DNA of 64,000 nt from Mortierella sp. BCC40632 (GCA_011634665.1 WAEK01000008.1:1419501-1483500), one strand, 5' to 3'. Shown: positions 44,483 through 56,669, counted from the stretch's first letter. Program-made: numbers and translations. The notes: generated by a model from the letters alone, not told the origin.

Positions 44483-47400
44483 TTAAATGTTCTGAGTCCC
44501 GATGTAGTGCCAAAATCCACGATTTCCTCGAGCATAGTCATAGACGCTTACAATATTGCGAGTCATTGATTGGAGTCCCCAGAGGCCAACCCTTTTCAAT
44601 TTTCGGTTTCGTTCCCGCTCGTTCGCAACAAGGTTCGCAAAGGCCTTTCCAACCTCGGTTGAAAGGGTGGTCATCAAGTTTGAGTCGTACACTGTCCATG
44701 ATCCATCGAATTCCGACTTAAGGCAATCCAGAGCAGAACAGAGCATGTGGAAGTTAGTTTATGGAAAACCAAGTATCAAAGTATTCATAAATCAAATGGC
44801 TTCTAAGCACATTCATCCAACCAACCAACTAGAAAAAAAAAAAATAAAAAAAAACACTTACAAGATCGAGCTCAACGCGACATTGGATGGGCGTCACGGT
44901 CCGGTTACTGTTCACGAAGGCAACAATAGGTCGAATCATCGCGTTGCTCAAATAGGATAGGCTCTCTGTGTGCAATGGTACAGATGCCTTGGTATCTTTA
45001 AACCGGAAGTCAAAGTCCATCACTAGCGCTGGTCTCTTGGATTTGTGCTTTGGATGATGATGGTGGTGATGAGATGCCTTTGCTGTTGCTGCCGATAACT
45101 GTTGCTCTTGCAGTTCCTGCTGCCGTTGTTGTTCTTCCAGTTGCTTTTGTACAATTCGATGCTGATATTCAATTTGATGTCTCTGGTGCATTCGACGATG
45201 CTCCTCGTTCTCACGAGTCATAGCGCTCGTTCCGCTCTGGCTTTGCCGGATAGGCAGATTCCGTTGTTCCTCCTGCAGCTGCCTCTCCTCTTCTTCCTCT
45301 ATCAATCGACGATGGAGTGCCGCTGCCGCACGGTTTGGATACATGGCAACTTCCTTGCCTCCAACAGTTCCAGTGCCAAATACTACAGGCAGAGGAGCAA
45401 AATCAACCACTTCGTCAATCTTATCCACAATGTCATTCACAAGCTTGCGGAGAACATCCTCCTCAGGTTCTTTGGGGATATGAACATCGCAAGTTACGTC
45501 TACGGTGCCTGAATAAATCCATCCAAATGGCCCTTCTACTCCTGCATTCATGTGATCAATCTTCACATCGTCCATCTTGAACCGTGTAGTCCGTTTCCAT
45601 TTCGAGCTCATTTGACTGTCCGTATTTTCGCGCTGAGCAGTATAGCAACTAAAGAGACACCCATCAAACATCCCTACCATCGATTCTGCACAGAGCATAT
45701 CGTAAAAGAGCCATTGCTTACGGAAGCATGGGAAGTGTGCTGAAAAGATTGAGACGGCGTAAGGCCGGAATCCATCTGGCTGAAGTACTGTCACCATCAT
45801 ATCATCTAAGTCCAGCGATTCAAGTTCGAAATCTCCAACAACATGCTTCCTTCTCGCTTCCTCGGGAATGTACTCAATATCTGGATCCCACCAAACATTT
45901 GTTCGATCTAAAGAGTGGTTTGAATTTCAATGGAAGTTCAGTCAATAAATTCGGCATTGTTCGTAGTGTTACCTACAAGCACATTAAACTCGTGAACCAT
46001 CTTTACCAATGACACCTCGTATGCCCTTGATGACCGCATCTTGAATCAGACCTTTGCCATCGAGCCAGCGTTTTGCCGAGAGTGTAACATCAATTTGATC
46101 AATAGTGACATCAAACATGGTAAAGTTGGTATCGATTTCTTCTTCTGTCGGATGTGTGTGGTCATTTTCCTCGTGCTCATGTCCTTGTCCTGAGTGATCC
46201 TCGCCTTTATGGCTCGCTTGCTCTGTGTTTCTATCCGGTACCTCAACACGTTTAGACATTACGACGTTCCTGAGCGTGATCTTGCCATCCTTCCAGTTAG
46301 GGACAATGGCCGAATCAAACTTGACTTTCACGCCCGTTGATGCAGTGAGATAGTTACTGATTTTTGTCGCCACGAAGCCTAGACCAAAAGGTATCGAATT
46401 AAGAGAGCGTCAAGACTGGATTGTTTATTTGACAAACACACAGACCACCTCATTGACCCCTTTTTTAGTTTCAAGAAACGTGACCCGCACTTCCTTTTTG
46501 GGTAACCCCGGGTGAGCTCCCGCATTACACTCCGCCCCCTGGTCCTCCTTTTCCCACACACACATGAAAAAAAGAGTGGGCATTTTTTCATACCTTGGAA
46601 CTGGAGACTGTTCGCTGCAGCGAGCACTAGACTGAAGAACGTGGTCGTACCCAAAAGCACAAATGCCACGTTGGCCAAGAATGCCCAAGAAAACATGGCG
46701 ATAAAGTCATCAACTCTCCACGGGCGGATCTGTCGCATTAAAAGAAGTTTCAGTCGGATCTTGAGCCGTGCGAGAAAATTGGGTGCCTCTGAAATAAGTT
46801 TTGCTCGATCTACTCGGTTTAATGGTCCTGATGGAGGTGTGTACTTGACCAGCGCTGATGGCGATCGAGTCGTTGTTGAGAGGGAGGTGGAGTTGGAATT
46901 AGCTGACCACGTATAGGGGCGTTTCGATCCCGATATCCGGACAGCTGCTGGTGCAACCTTTGACCTTGTGTATGCACATGGGGAAGTCTTGATAGCTCCC
47001 TTTAAGGACGAGCTTTCGTTCTTTTGAAGATGTGAAGCTGTCCTGTACGCCCGACTCTGATTAAGTGGTTCTAATGTCGAGCTAGACGGTGGTTTAGAGG
47101 GTACATATTGTCGAGATAATTGATTTTTTTCTAATAAAGCATGACATTGGCTGCTTGACTGGAATCCTCGCTGTCCTTTCTCAACACTAAGAGAGCTCCG
47201 AGAAACTGCAGACTGAGGTTTGAGTAAGATTTGTGCAGTTCCTCTGACCATACGCTCGCTCAAGCGGTTAATGATCCTGTGGACGTCTTTTGTCCTGGGA
47301 GCGCATACAAGCGGTACAGAAACCAATGAAGAGTTGGATCGCTGGATAATGACCTGCTGTGTTGTTTGATTGACTGCGACAGCGGCTTCTCCTCCACAGA

Positions 47401-47824
47401 GGCCACCATTGTTGTAGAACCAAAGTCCTGGGGCGAGTCGACAGAGAAGTTGTTTTGAGGTTGTTGCGCGTCCACGTGAGACCATTGACGATAAAAATCG
47501 GGCACTCCAACTAAAGATGGTGCAAAGGCGTGCGAGAAGCGTTTAGGTTGACCAAGTCAATGTGAGAGGGAAGACAAAATTCAAACAGGAAAGAGGAGCG
47601 GAATCGATTAGATCATCAGTCCTGGATCTGTGAGATTCCTAGACACGATGATTAGAAAGCATCGAGTGACAAACAGTGAATTACCTGCTAGTCGCATCAA
47701 TGTTTCCTTTGCGAGCTAGGATGGCCCGAGACTGACACCCAGAGGTGAGATGCACCCATGTATGTGAAGTAGGTCGAGAGCTCATCGCGACCGGAGTGCG
47801 ACTGATCAAACGACTCGCCTGCAT
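44483..47824 (-). CDS. mdm31: Mitochondrial inner-membrane protein of the MDM31/MDM32 family (5 exons, 902 aa)
   Basis: Exons 47685..47824, 46594..47510, 46007..46378, 44862..45907 and 44483..44716 join in frame. Start at 47824 gives a classical matrix-targeting presequence (MQASRLISRTPVAMSSRPTS). After a Ser-rich region of about 250 residues comes the family core: RPWRVDDFIAMFSWAFLANV with a membrane segment (about 316-346), SNYLTASTGVKVKF, AIVPNWKDGKITLRNVVMS, DRTNVWWDPD, VTVLQPDGFRPYAVSIF and the C-terminal AMIRPIVAFVNSNRTVTPIQ...EFDGSWTVYD. In yeast the family organises the inner membrane, mitochondrial shape, mtDNA and phospholipid balance. Yeast Mdm31 is about 580 residues; the excess here is the long N-terminal region and a Glu/Gln/His-rich insert (EEEEERQLQEEQ, HHHHHHPKHKSKRP). 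Tail-to-tail with icp55, head-to-head with cog5. Confidence 0.93.
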
Positions 47825-48374
47825 TTTTGTTGTAAGAAACTTTTAGTGCGGGTTGAGGGAGGAAGTGATCGCCACAGATAGATCTGGCGCACACAGCAGG
47901 TTGTAGCCAAAGTCGAGATGCAAAGAGGGAAAATGGAAAAGGAGATCAAATAACTACAAGGATGCAGCAAGCACGTCGGAAACTCAGTGCTCGCGCATAC
48001 AGAGAGATAGACGCACACGCAGGCCGCACAGGTAGCTTTCTACGAGGAGAGGTGGCTCGTGCAGCGTAGTGGAACGGAATGAGGAAAATGGGGATACGCT
48101 AAAGAACAAGGGTAGCGGGTCAATGGACAACGGACAGCGTGCGTGCAACGGAATGATCAGAAGCCAAACAAGCGAGATCAAACCGGCAAGTATCTACGGC
48201 CCAAAAAGGCGAAATTTACCTACTGTGGCTGGGCAAGGAGGGGATTGCTGATCGTAAGACGCGAAGGTTCAGCATATGGTTGAGGCTGTCACAAGGGAGA
48301 AACTCGACTACATCAATACTATCTCAATAGAGATAACCAGTACGGGTTAAGAGCTGTCTCTGTAAAAGTGCCGC

Positions 48375-48412
<38 letters not shown>

Positions 48413-48814
48413 CAGCAAAACAGGTCAATGATACTTTGCCTTGCTGGTCAATATCACCACCAAGTTCATGACTCGCCTCCCTCTCTAAATGACAGTCCGA
48501 ATACACGTGCTGGTCTTCCTCAACCTCTTACATCTCCTCATCTCTCTTTCTTCGTTCTCATCTCTCCAGCATCGCCCAGGAATCAGGAAAGTCGATAACA
48601 TCGGCATCAGGACTGTCATCGCCATTTACTAGGAGCAGAGAAGTCATACAATGACAAGCACTCTTCATGAACTAGACTCCTGTATGGTGACCATCACCAG
48701 TATCACAGTCATTGCGTTCGCGTTAATGCTGAAAAGAGAGGCAACATCTGGTCCTGGGCTAACGTCCACTGCAACTGCAATATCCTCGACATTTGCTCCG
48801 CTTTCTGTTTAGCC
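47825..48814. promoter_or_regulatory. Divergent promoter region between mdm31 and cog5
   Basis: About 990 bp between the two start codons; contains a T/A homopolymer (about 48379-48410). No TATA consensus seen close to either start. The 5' leader of cog5 may start within 48.5-48.8 kb, which is CT-rich. No gene supported. Confidence 0.4.
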
Positions 48815-50808
48815 ATGGAGTCGTTTATGGTTGACGACTTTGACCCGAATACACATGCCAACTCTATCATCCATCGATCAGCAAGAGGCGACCTCGATAT
48901 CGCCACCTCATTAGCTGGTCTTTCGTTCAGCATCGACAGTCTCAACAAACAGATCCATGAGCAAGTAGGTCGACAATATCACGACTTTCTCCATTTTTTA
49001 CTACTCTCGGACTTCTTTTACAAGCTAAAGGACTACTCAGGACACTAAATCCCTGTATTGTCGCGCTTCTCCGTTCGTCCGAATAGGTTACAACTCATTA
49101 CAACGATCTCCTTAGTCAAGCGGCAGGAATACGCGAGCTTGAGAACGTTCTCAAGACTGTAAAGATTGGGCTCAAGACTCTGAGTTCTTCCATGGATAGG
49201 TATTTTGATCATACCAGAATGACGAGCAGACTTGGTTGAGGCTTAGGATCGCCACTAAGCTTAACTCTGAGGCACCGTTTACTGTCATCCATTGCACTTA
49301 AAATAGGCTCTCGCTCAAGGTCAAGTTACCGTTTGAGCAGATCCAAGCATACACTATCCAATTGGAACGACTTCAGGTTACATCTGAAATGCTGCGTCGC
49401 GTCCTTAGATTCCTCTATCTAAGCAAACGGTTAGAGATGCAAATGCCTGGAGGTGATCTAGAACTCACCAAGGCTGCTCTTACGTTGTGTGAAGTTGGTA
49501 ATTATCAGTGCCCTTAAAACATCCAGCATCTCCATACTTTCGTCATATTTTTTGACTTTGTCTGTTTTAATTCTCCTACTCAAGCTCTACAAATGTTCTT
49601 TTGTATCATTCCAACCATCAGATGCACTGTTGATTGAGTCTGATCTTCAAGGGATTCATGTTGTTGACAACGAAGTTCGCAACCTTGAGTCGGTTCGAGG
49701 AAGGATCATTGACTCTGCTGACAGAATGCTCCAAGAGGGCATGAACTCTCAAAATCAAGCACAGGTCGGCTCAGCTCTACAGGTCTTTTTTTCCCTAAAA
49801 GGACTTGACATCAAAATTATGGCCGTCACCTCCAATCTATCCAGTCGACTGCATATACAAATCAAGCATGCCGTTGACATCCAATCACTTCAAAAAGAGG
49901 CTAAAGGTAGATCGCTTGTTTTCTATTGCTATGAGTAACTTGAGCCATTTAATGGAGAAGGTGCTGTTAACTAGTAAACACTAACAACAATCAATGAATA
50001 GAATCAGGAGGCTCTGGAAGTGGATTTGTAGGCGGAGGTGTTCGACGCAATAATGGTGAGCCCGGTGTGGGCGCGGCAGCTCTTTGGAGCTCGATACTAT
50101 GGAAGAAGATAGAGAGGCTCATGGATGAGATGTATAGTGGATGTGTCAAGGTAAACGATGCAGCTTAAGCCTGTCTCTAGGGATAAAATGCGATCGCCCG
50201 TCTCTATCTAGGGGCGCCAGTAGCTGATATTAGTTTCATTTTATTGATAGATCTACCTCATAGAGCGAGTTTTAGCTCGCAAGCGGGACCCTCTGACCCA
50301 GACATCATTCCTAGAGATTGTATCAAGCAATATGGATGGAAATATGGTGCATCGATTCTGGCAGGTTTTGTCTGCACATCTGGAGCAAGAGTTCAAGGCT
50401 GCTGCTCGCTGTAAGTGTGGCCTCCAACTGCCCTGTTTTCCTTGGAACACCTTGTATGTTAGTCTAACCCTCATAGTTACCTGGTATCAATCTTTGCATC
50501 ACTCTAGCCTCTCAATTCATTCATCAGTCCCTTGTTGATGGATTCCCAAGACTGCTGAATCTGTTGCACGAATTCTTTTCACGAGTGTCTGTCCACAGCG
50601 CGTCGAATGCATCAGAAGATGTCCAGAGGTAATTCAGTACTTCTGGCAATGCGTTAGCTACTCCAGCTTCGAAAAAAATAACTCACGACCACTCATTTGT
50701 TTTTGCTCTTCTTTCTTTAGTCCGGAGGTCGTTCTGATGCTTAGAGCTGTCTCCTCGTTTGAGAGTGCTTACAAATCCAAGATGCTGCAGCGGGGCAACC
50801 AAAGGTGA
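48815..50808 (+). CDS. cog5: Conserved oligomeric Golgi complex subunit 5, C-terminally short (8 exons, 418 aa)
   Basis: Exons 48815..48964, 49087..49199, 49307..49497, 49622..49906, 50002..50150, 50251..50410, 50508..50628 and 50721..50808 join in frame and end at TGA. The sequence follows the COG5 family: start FDPNTHANSIIH, the helical region YNDLLSQAAGIRELENVLK, LERLQVTSEMLRRVLRFLYL, SKRLEMQMPGG, LIESDLQGIHVVDNEV and QVGSALQVFFSLKGL. It reaches VLMLRAVSSFESAYKSKM. COG tethers vesicles in retrograde Golgi traffic; COG5 pairs with COG7 in lobe B. Animal COG5 continues for about 300 residues beyond this point, whereas budding-yeast Cog5 is about 400 residues, so this may be a natural short form. 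Alternatively GTGAAA at the stop codon is a donor and lost exons followed; the downstream DNA shows no COG5 sequence but a transposon relic. AATAAA lies at 50821. Confidence 0.92.
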
Positions 50809-51489
50809 AATATTTAAATAAATAAAAGGCTCGCCCCCTTCATGTAGAGAACAATTGGGACAAATACTCGACTCAGCGACGAAAAAGGTTAAATTCAACA
50901 AACTCTTAAAGACGTCCAGGATGAACACGCCAATAGATGTCATTTCTAAAGCAGCATCTCACAAAGTTTTATCATGATCTCCATGGATCGGCAGGGGGGG
51001 CAATACAAGATCTAAGAGCAAACTGCTCGTTAGTTCACCTCGCAGCGTGTTTGCACTGTCCCAGCCTATGCACTTGGTAAGGGCTGGCCCTGTAGTATTT
51101 GGAGCAAATGTCCCTCCTTCACTTCCTCGAGCCCCACTCTTAGGCAATTCTAGGCCAGTCTAGGCCATTCTCAAGGCCAGTTGAGATAGACAAACGGAAG
51201 ACAAGTGGATAGGATTTTCATAAAACGCTGAAAACGTCCTCGCTTATTTATCCACTCCTTATCCCGTAATCCTACAGTCTCTATCTAGCAATGTGACCCG
51301 ACTGAATCCAAGTGACTATTCAGTCAGTTTCACTCTGCCTGGATTCACGTATCACATATCGTGCGACTGCTCGATAGCTCGGGTTGTCACTTGTAAGCCA
51401 TTCCTCCACCTTTGTTGCAAATAAGGTCTTGAAATAGTTGAGATCGTCCGAATCGACAGAAGAGCCCCTCTCTTTCTCAAATGGCTATG
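50809..51489. other. Intergenic, cog5 3' flank and transposon edge
   Basis: No gene supported. Contains a short inverted repeat (gactgaat...attcagtc, near 51299-51324) that could belong to the pogo-like element, not proven. Confidence 0.5.
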
Positions 51490-53182
51490 CTAAAGTAGCT
51501 TCCCTTTGACCAGCCTCCTCTGCGTTGCGTCTCTTATCTCTTCAGGGATAATGCTCTCCTCCCTTTGGTTCTTGTCGTAGGCAAACTTGAACTCTTGTTC
51601 ATCCATAGTTGAAGCAATGATACGAGTAAAGTATCGTCTCTTTCCTCCTTGGTCCGTCTCTGCCATTGGTGGATATATAGGCTGCCGCTCTAGAATAGCT
51701 ACCGATCCTTCTTCCAATTTGTCTGACATTGCTTTCGGAAGGACTTTTGTTGTTAGAAAACAGTTTCTCAGCGTCGAAGCCTTCGCTTGAGACCACGCAT
51801 AAGGGACTAAACTCCACGCTTCACCATTTGTAATATTATTTTTAACAGTACGCTTCTTCGCATATGCCTTGGAAACGAACATCTCGACATAGCGTTGCTT
51901 GAATACACTGATCACACCGGCTTCCAAGGGTTGAGTGACACAGGTCGAGTTTGTTGGAAGACGTTCAGGACGAAGGTGGACCCACGGTTATCCTGTCACT
52001 GGGTCGATATTGTCGGCGCCGTTGTGTGCACCACACGATTCAAAAAGAAGAAGACTCGGCCTAGAGAGGCTCTCATCTAAAGTATGAAGCCAGATCGTGA
52101 AAAACTGTTGGGTCATGTATCCGTGTTCATGCTTTATCGATATAACAGGAGCTCCTTCACAATTTTCAGTGTCTGGAGCAAGATGCTCGCCTAAAGGATC
52201 AGTCATGGGAAATGATAGGATAGTCTTTGCAGTAAATCCTACCAAGCAGCAGAAAATTTCCACCGATAACAAGAGGCCTCAGTGCAGGGTTCTCAGCCTC
52301 ACGAACAAGTGAAGACCCGGTAGCGTTGATGCATAACAGAATATATACTCTGATGCCAGTACCTCTTGTAGGCTTGGCTACCTTCACAAACTCTCGGATG
52401 GTAAAGGGACGATCGGGAACCTCTAGCAAATACATTCCTGTCTCGTCATAATTACAGATGTTGTCGGGGTCGTACTTTGAGCAGATCCTCCGAATCTCAG
52501 CCATCCTTGGCTTAATTGCTTTTAGGTCAACAGACCCTGTTTCCCTTTCGAGGCCCAAACTAGTAATACAGTATTCATCCTTCACCTCCGTGCGCCATGC
52601 TGCTGTGAAAGATGCCTTGCCGTCGGGAGATAATTTGTCAGGAGCAATGTCATCGGCTAGCACATGGAGGATGGAGTCCGCCTTAGGCTGTATATTACGA
52701 TCGCTGATAATGCTGTTTTTCTTCCTCACCTCGACTAGTCACTTGAAAACCATCTGTTCAGCCATGGATCACATCACAAGGGGCTGGTCGCTAGAGAGTG
52801 TACACTTGTCGCCCCGGTCATGGAACATGTCATACTTGATTTTTTCAAAGTCTTCGTCCCACCTTTTAATCGACTCTCGATGGATATCTATCTTTACAAA
52901 GTTGTGAAAGTTAGTGGGTGTTACTTTGACATCCTTCTGGCGTAGATATCGGTAGATCTCGGCGGCTTCCATCCGATACCAAAGAGGGTACCCTTCTCCT
53001 CGCTTCTTCTGGACGTCAATAATCTGCGAAAGAGCATTTTATTTGCCTACCCGTGCCTCTGTAAGAAGTGCACGATGGTGGAGAGTGATTGTATCCTCAG
53101 ATGCTTCAGAATTAGAGGTAGTATTGGGATCTGAGGTGATGTTACTAAGAGGAGCGCGCGAGCGGATGTTGAGCTTTGGCAT
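51490..53182 (-). pseudogene. Pogo/Tigger-like transposase relic (copy 2, near full length)
   Basis: Starts at ATG 53182 (MPKLNIRSRAPLSNITSD). Further down come a helix-turn-helix-type N-region (MEAAEIYRYLRQKD, ESIKRWDEDFEK), the DDE_1 core (DPDNICNYDETGMYLLE), LLLFESCGAHNGADN, LPTNSTCVTQPLEAGV with ISVFKQRYVEMFVSKAY, and an end at KLL-stop (51490). It is inactivated by TAA at about 53039, two TGAs near 52730-52768, a frameshift at about 52200-52270 and TAA at about 51988. In the second catalytic motif the usual Asp is Glu (FES instead of a VDN-type string). Active relatives cut and paste DNA at TA sites. Terminal inverted repeats were not identified with confidence. Confidence 0.82.
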
Positions 53183-53318
53183 AGTGAGACGTGAAAGACA
53201 AACATGAAGGAGAAGTGGTGTGAGGGAAAAAAAAGAGAGCGAAGTCATTGCCAACTCTGTGAGGAAATATAGGAAAACACAACTGAATAGTCCACAGGAA
53301 TATATTTTCATTTCAACA

Positions 53319-53352
53319 AATAGTGCACTTTTAGTTTGAAAAGTGCACTATT
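53319..53352. repeat. Perfect 14-bp inverted repeat, 6-bp loop
   Basis: AATAGTGCACTTTT and AAAAGTGCACTATT flank AGTTTG. It lies 137 bp upstream of the transposase start of copy 2, and could be a subterminal or regulatory hairpin of the element. Confidence 0.8.
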
Positions 53353-55269
53353 CAGAAGATTTTTTTGACCCTCTGCCCCCCACCCCCCTCTTTAAAATAC
53401 AACGGGAAACTCGTCGCTGCCTTCAGACATGAAAAGGTGGCTACACATTGTCCTACCTCAACACACTCCAACTATCACATCAAGTCCAGAAATGGAGCTC
53501 CTTCAGGAGCACTCTGTAAACATTTCAAAAAAGACATCGACTGAACACTCCTGAGCAGACCCTGTAGCCCAATATTGCACAATCTGCCCGCCCAAGCGAT
53601 TGCAGGAGACTATGTGGATCAAAGCTGATAAGGGTACGTTGTATTGCGCGGCAAACTAAGCGCTAAACGTTGTTAATATCCGTCACCATTGATCCCAACT
53701 ATAGGCACCCGCCAAGGTTGAAATGTATTGCCGTCAATTTGCTCTTCTGCTCAGCTTCTCAACTTACTTTACCCTTGCTGAAAACTTCACGGAAGCTCAG
53801 CGTGAGTGAATCAGTAAACGCACAATTGAGTGCAAATCTGCAAGATATGCACTCAATCCTGACAAAAACATGGACAGTGCTAGTTTGTGCGAATTTGGTA
53901 ACAGAAATAGGGACAACTATCTAGTGCAAAGATGTCAAAATTGACTCGACTTCTGCTACACATTAAGAAATAATAGCGCTAATGCCTGTTTCTGTGAGAA
54001 TGATGCAATTTTGGTTCTTGAGTTGCAACAACAACACGAAAAATCCTTCTTGACGTATTCGATAGCGGTGACTACTCCCTCTGAGATCGAGATAGCGGTT
54101 AACGACTGCGTACAGGAGTCGCGACGGGTAGCTACTCTAGCCTTTTTAGGTTGGCTTTTATGGGGTATTGAATATACTAGGAATAATAGGGTCAGCTTCC
54201 TGTACTCATCGGTCAACTGGCTGCTCTCCTTGTCTTTGTCCTCGGTACCCTTGCGCTAAGTAGGAGCATCCATCTCTGTCACGATCATTTCTGCTATGAG
54301 GTCGACTGATAGATGGGGCAGGTCGTGACAATGATCTAGGTTCAGTGTAGCGAATTTGGAGAATCCAGTGCAGCAGTAAGTCCAGGAGTTATGGCCCCGG
54401 CAGGATGGCCAGGGTTAGTGCGCTCCTTGGCACCACTGATACTATGTACTGTGAGCGTCCTTGGCAAGCTAGATTTTGGTAGTTCGGATTATTTGAATCA
54501 GTAGCAGCACTTTGATAAACTCATCCGTCAACATCACCGACCCGTTAGTCGATGGGACTCATAGATGATCTCGGAAGTCTCCCTCCAGTCTCGCCTTGAA
54601 CTAGCCCCGAGCCTCCGGCTCCGGCAAATGATAGGTGCCGGATCTCCGACGTGGAACAGTTGCAGTGGACTGAGTGGTCGTATCGAGTTGAAGTCCGGCT
54701 CTCGTTAATCTCATGCATCCTGCAACATGAACGGCGCTCGGCCTTGGCAAGTTCTGACAAGCTCGAACGGCCCTAAATTCTCTGGGTCACTAGTGGGGAG
54801 TTTGGAGAACATTGCTATACCATGGATCATTGCCATGGTTAACATGATTCATTGTGGCATTGCCAGATGGTGTCATTGCCACCCTACTGACGGGTTTGAT
54901 ATCGAGGCGAATGATCACTTTGTACACTCTTCATCAATGTGCGTCTAATTTTCGATGAGAATATTTGGGGCTATCAGGACCAAGTGTGCGCTGTTCGTGG
55001 GAAGAATGATGAGTGAATGCGCCCGCAGAAAGAAGAGAAAGAGTCGCCAAAGGTCAAGGGTCGAGACCCTAGAATAGAAACCAAGTTATCAGACCCAAGA
55101 GGATGTTCAGTCAATATATTTTTTAAAATTTTTTTTTAGAGCGTTTATTTTTACAAGGCAATAGGACAGAGTATATGCGGAGGGATGGATGAGAAATGTA
55201 AAAGTGGAGAGTAGGATGCAAGGAATGGGAGGCGGTAGGAGACCCAAGATAATTCTAGAGCCTTGGCTT
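53353..55269. other. Intergenic without a supportable gene
   Basis: AT-rich, short frames only. Includes a second hairpin (ATTGAGTGCA at 53825-53834 with TGCACTCAAT at 53848-53857). The right end is the 3' flank of the elongase gene. Confidence 0.55.
53825..53857. repeat. Perfect 10-bp inverted repeat, 13-bp loop
   Basis: Arms ATTGAGTGCA and TGCACTCAAT share the AGTGCA core with the hairpin at 53319, about 500 bp away. Confidence 0.75.
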
Positions 55270-56669
55270 TTACTGGGACTTCTTCTCAGTACCGGCAGAG
55301 CGCTTGGCGTAAGTGCGCTTGGCAAAGTCGACAAAGAGGTAGGTGAGAGGGAAGAGATAGCCAACATTGATCCAGACAGCCATCTGAGCGCCTGGAGTGC
55401 GGATGCATCCGGGAACCAGGAGATAGGAGACAGCAATGGACATGCCAACCAAGAACTGGGTAATTTGCATGCTGGTCAAGTACTTCTTGCCAGGGGGGTG
55501 AAGACCGATTGAGGTAGCGGCATAGTAAGCATACATGACCGAGTGAATGAAGGAGTTGAAGACGACAAAGATCCAGATGGGGGTTGCCTGGTAGTTGATA
55601 CCAGACCACATGGTGATCATGGCACCAGCATGATGGTAGGTCTGGAGGAGCGAAGAGCGACGGCCCTTGAGGATGATAATGATAGTGTCGATGACCTCAT
55701 AGAACTTGGAGAGATAGAAGATGTAACCCCAGTAGCCGAGGGCGTTGTTCCACAAGCTCTTGTCAGTGTCGCAGTACTAGTGAGGGTGGGAGAGAGAGAA
55801 CAAGACAGGGTAGGAAAGAGGTTGGTGAACGGTCGGGGTTAGTTTAAAGTGAAAAACGGAATCGCAAAGCCAGTGGGGTGTCTTGGTCTTCTTTTTCATC
55901 TCGTGCGCTGGCGGAGAGTGGTGGAAGCAGGGGTGTGGGCCGCCTTTGGGCGTAGTCGCACAGAGATAGCGGATCTGTTGTATCCCCGCGTTTCTGGCAA
56001 GCCCAGTCAAATCCTCAACTGTCCTTTTTTTTCTTTCTCCTCCTCCCCAAAAAAACAGGTGGCCAGCGCTCACTTTTTTTGGGTTAATTTGCCCCCCCCC
56101 TCAGTCACTTCCCCGACACCTGTCCGATCTGCAGCCAAGACTGGGTTCAGGCGCTGTTCTTGTCGCTCATCCTTCTTCTACTCCCTTCCTGTCATGAGAG
56201 TGATGATGGCGAGCTGATTCGGTGGCACCACCCATCACTGTGTCGCCAACCCAGATCCAATCTTCCTGCCAGTGTCCAATACAGTATTTGCTGGAAATCA
56301 GCGAGTGCACAAAAGAAAGGGATCTGATTTGATGATGGCTTTGCAACTTACAGCATCGTGGAGCGAGTGAGTCCTGAAGTTTGTGACCATGGCAGGGAAC
56401 ATGTTGTAAAAGGTGACTGCAGAGTAAACGCAGAGGATCAAGTTGTGGACAAAGACAAAGGCAGTCATGGCAGCTCCAGACTGAGTCTTCTCAGCAGGCT
56501 TGGCGTTGGAGGACTTGGCGACAACGCGAGAGACCTTGCCAACCTTGGGGTTGAAGAGGGTGACAGCGGCAGTATAGGTGGCGGCGATGGCCAAGGGCGT
56601 CTTCCAGTTCATGAAGAAGTCATAGTATTCGGGGAAGGGAATCCCGGCGGGCATTGGTCCTGCTTCCAT
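55270..56669 (-). CDS. ELO-family fatty acid elongase (2 exons, 274 aa)
   Basis: Exons 56352..56669 and 55270..55776 join in phase 0 through an unusually long 575-nt intron (donor GTAAGT, acceptor CACTAG). The protein opens MEAGPMPAGIPFPEYYDF and has about seven hydrophobic segments. The ELO landmarks are KFYEVIDTIIIILKGR, the histidine box YHHAG (in LLQTYHHAGAMITMWSG) and NSFIHSVMYAYY. The C-terminus is basic (AKRTYAKRSAGTEKKSQ), as in ER-retained elongases. ELO proteins condense acyl-CoA with malonyl-CoA in the ER to lengthen fatty acids by two carbons. From memory it closely resembles the M. alpina elongase MAELO, which favours saturated or monounsaturated chains, not the PUFA elongase GLELO. 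A TATA-like box (CTTAAATA) lies about 210 bp upstream. Confidence 0.95.

Noticed and set aside
46379..47505. mdm31 start at 47485 (MVSRGRATTS) or the overlapping frame MPDFYRQWS
   Set aside because: An upstream exon (47685-47824) joins in phase and supplies a typical mitochondrial presequence; the MPDFYRQWS frame closes at 47260 and does not lead into the conserved domains.
51299..51324. Short inverted repeat as the terminal repeat of the pogo-like element
   Set aside because: Only 8-bp arms and no matching sequence at the other end near 53.2-53.4 kb.
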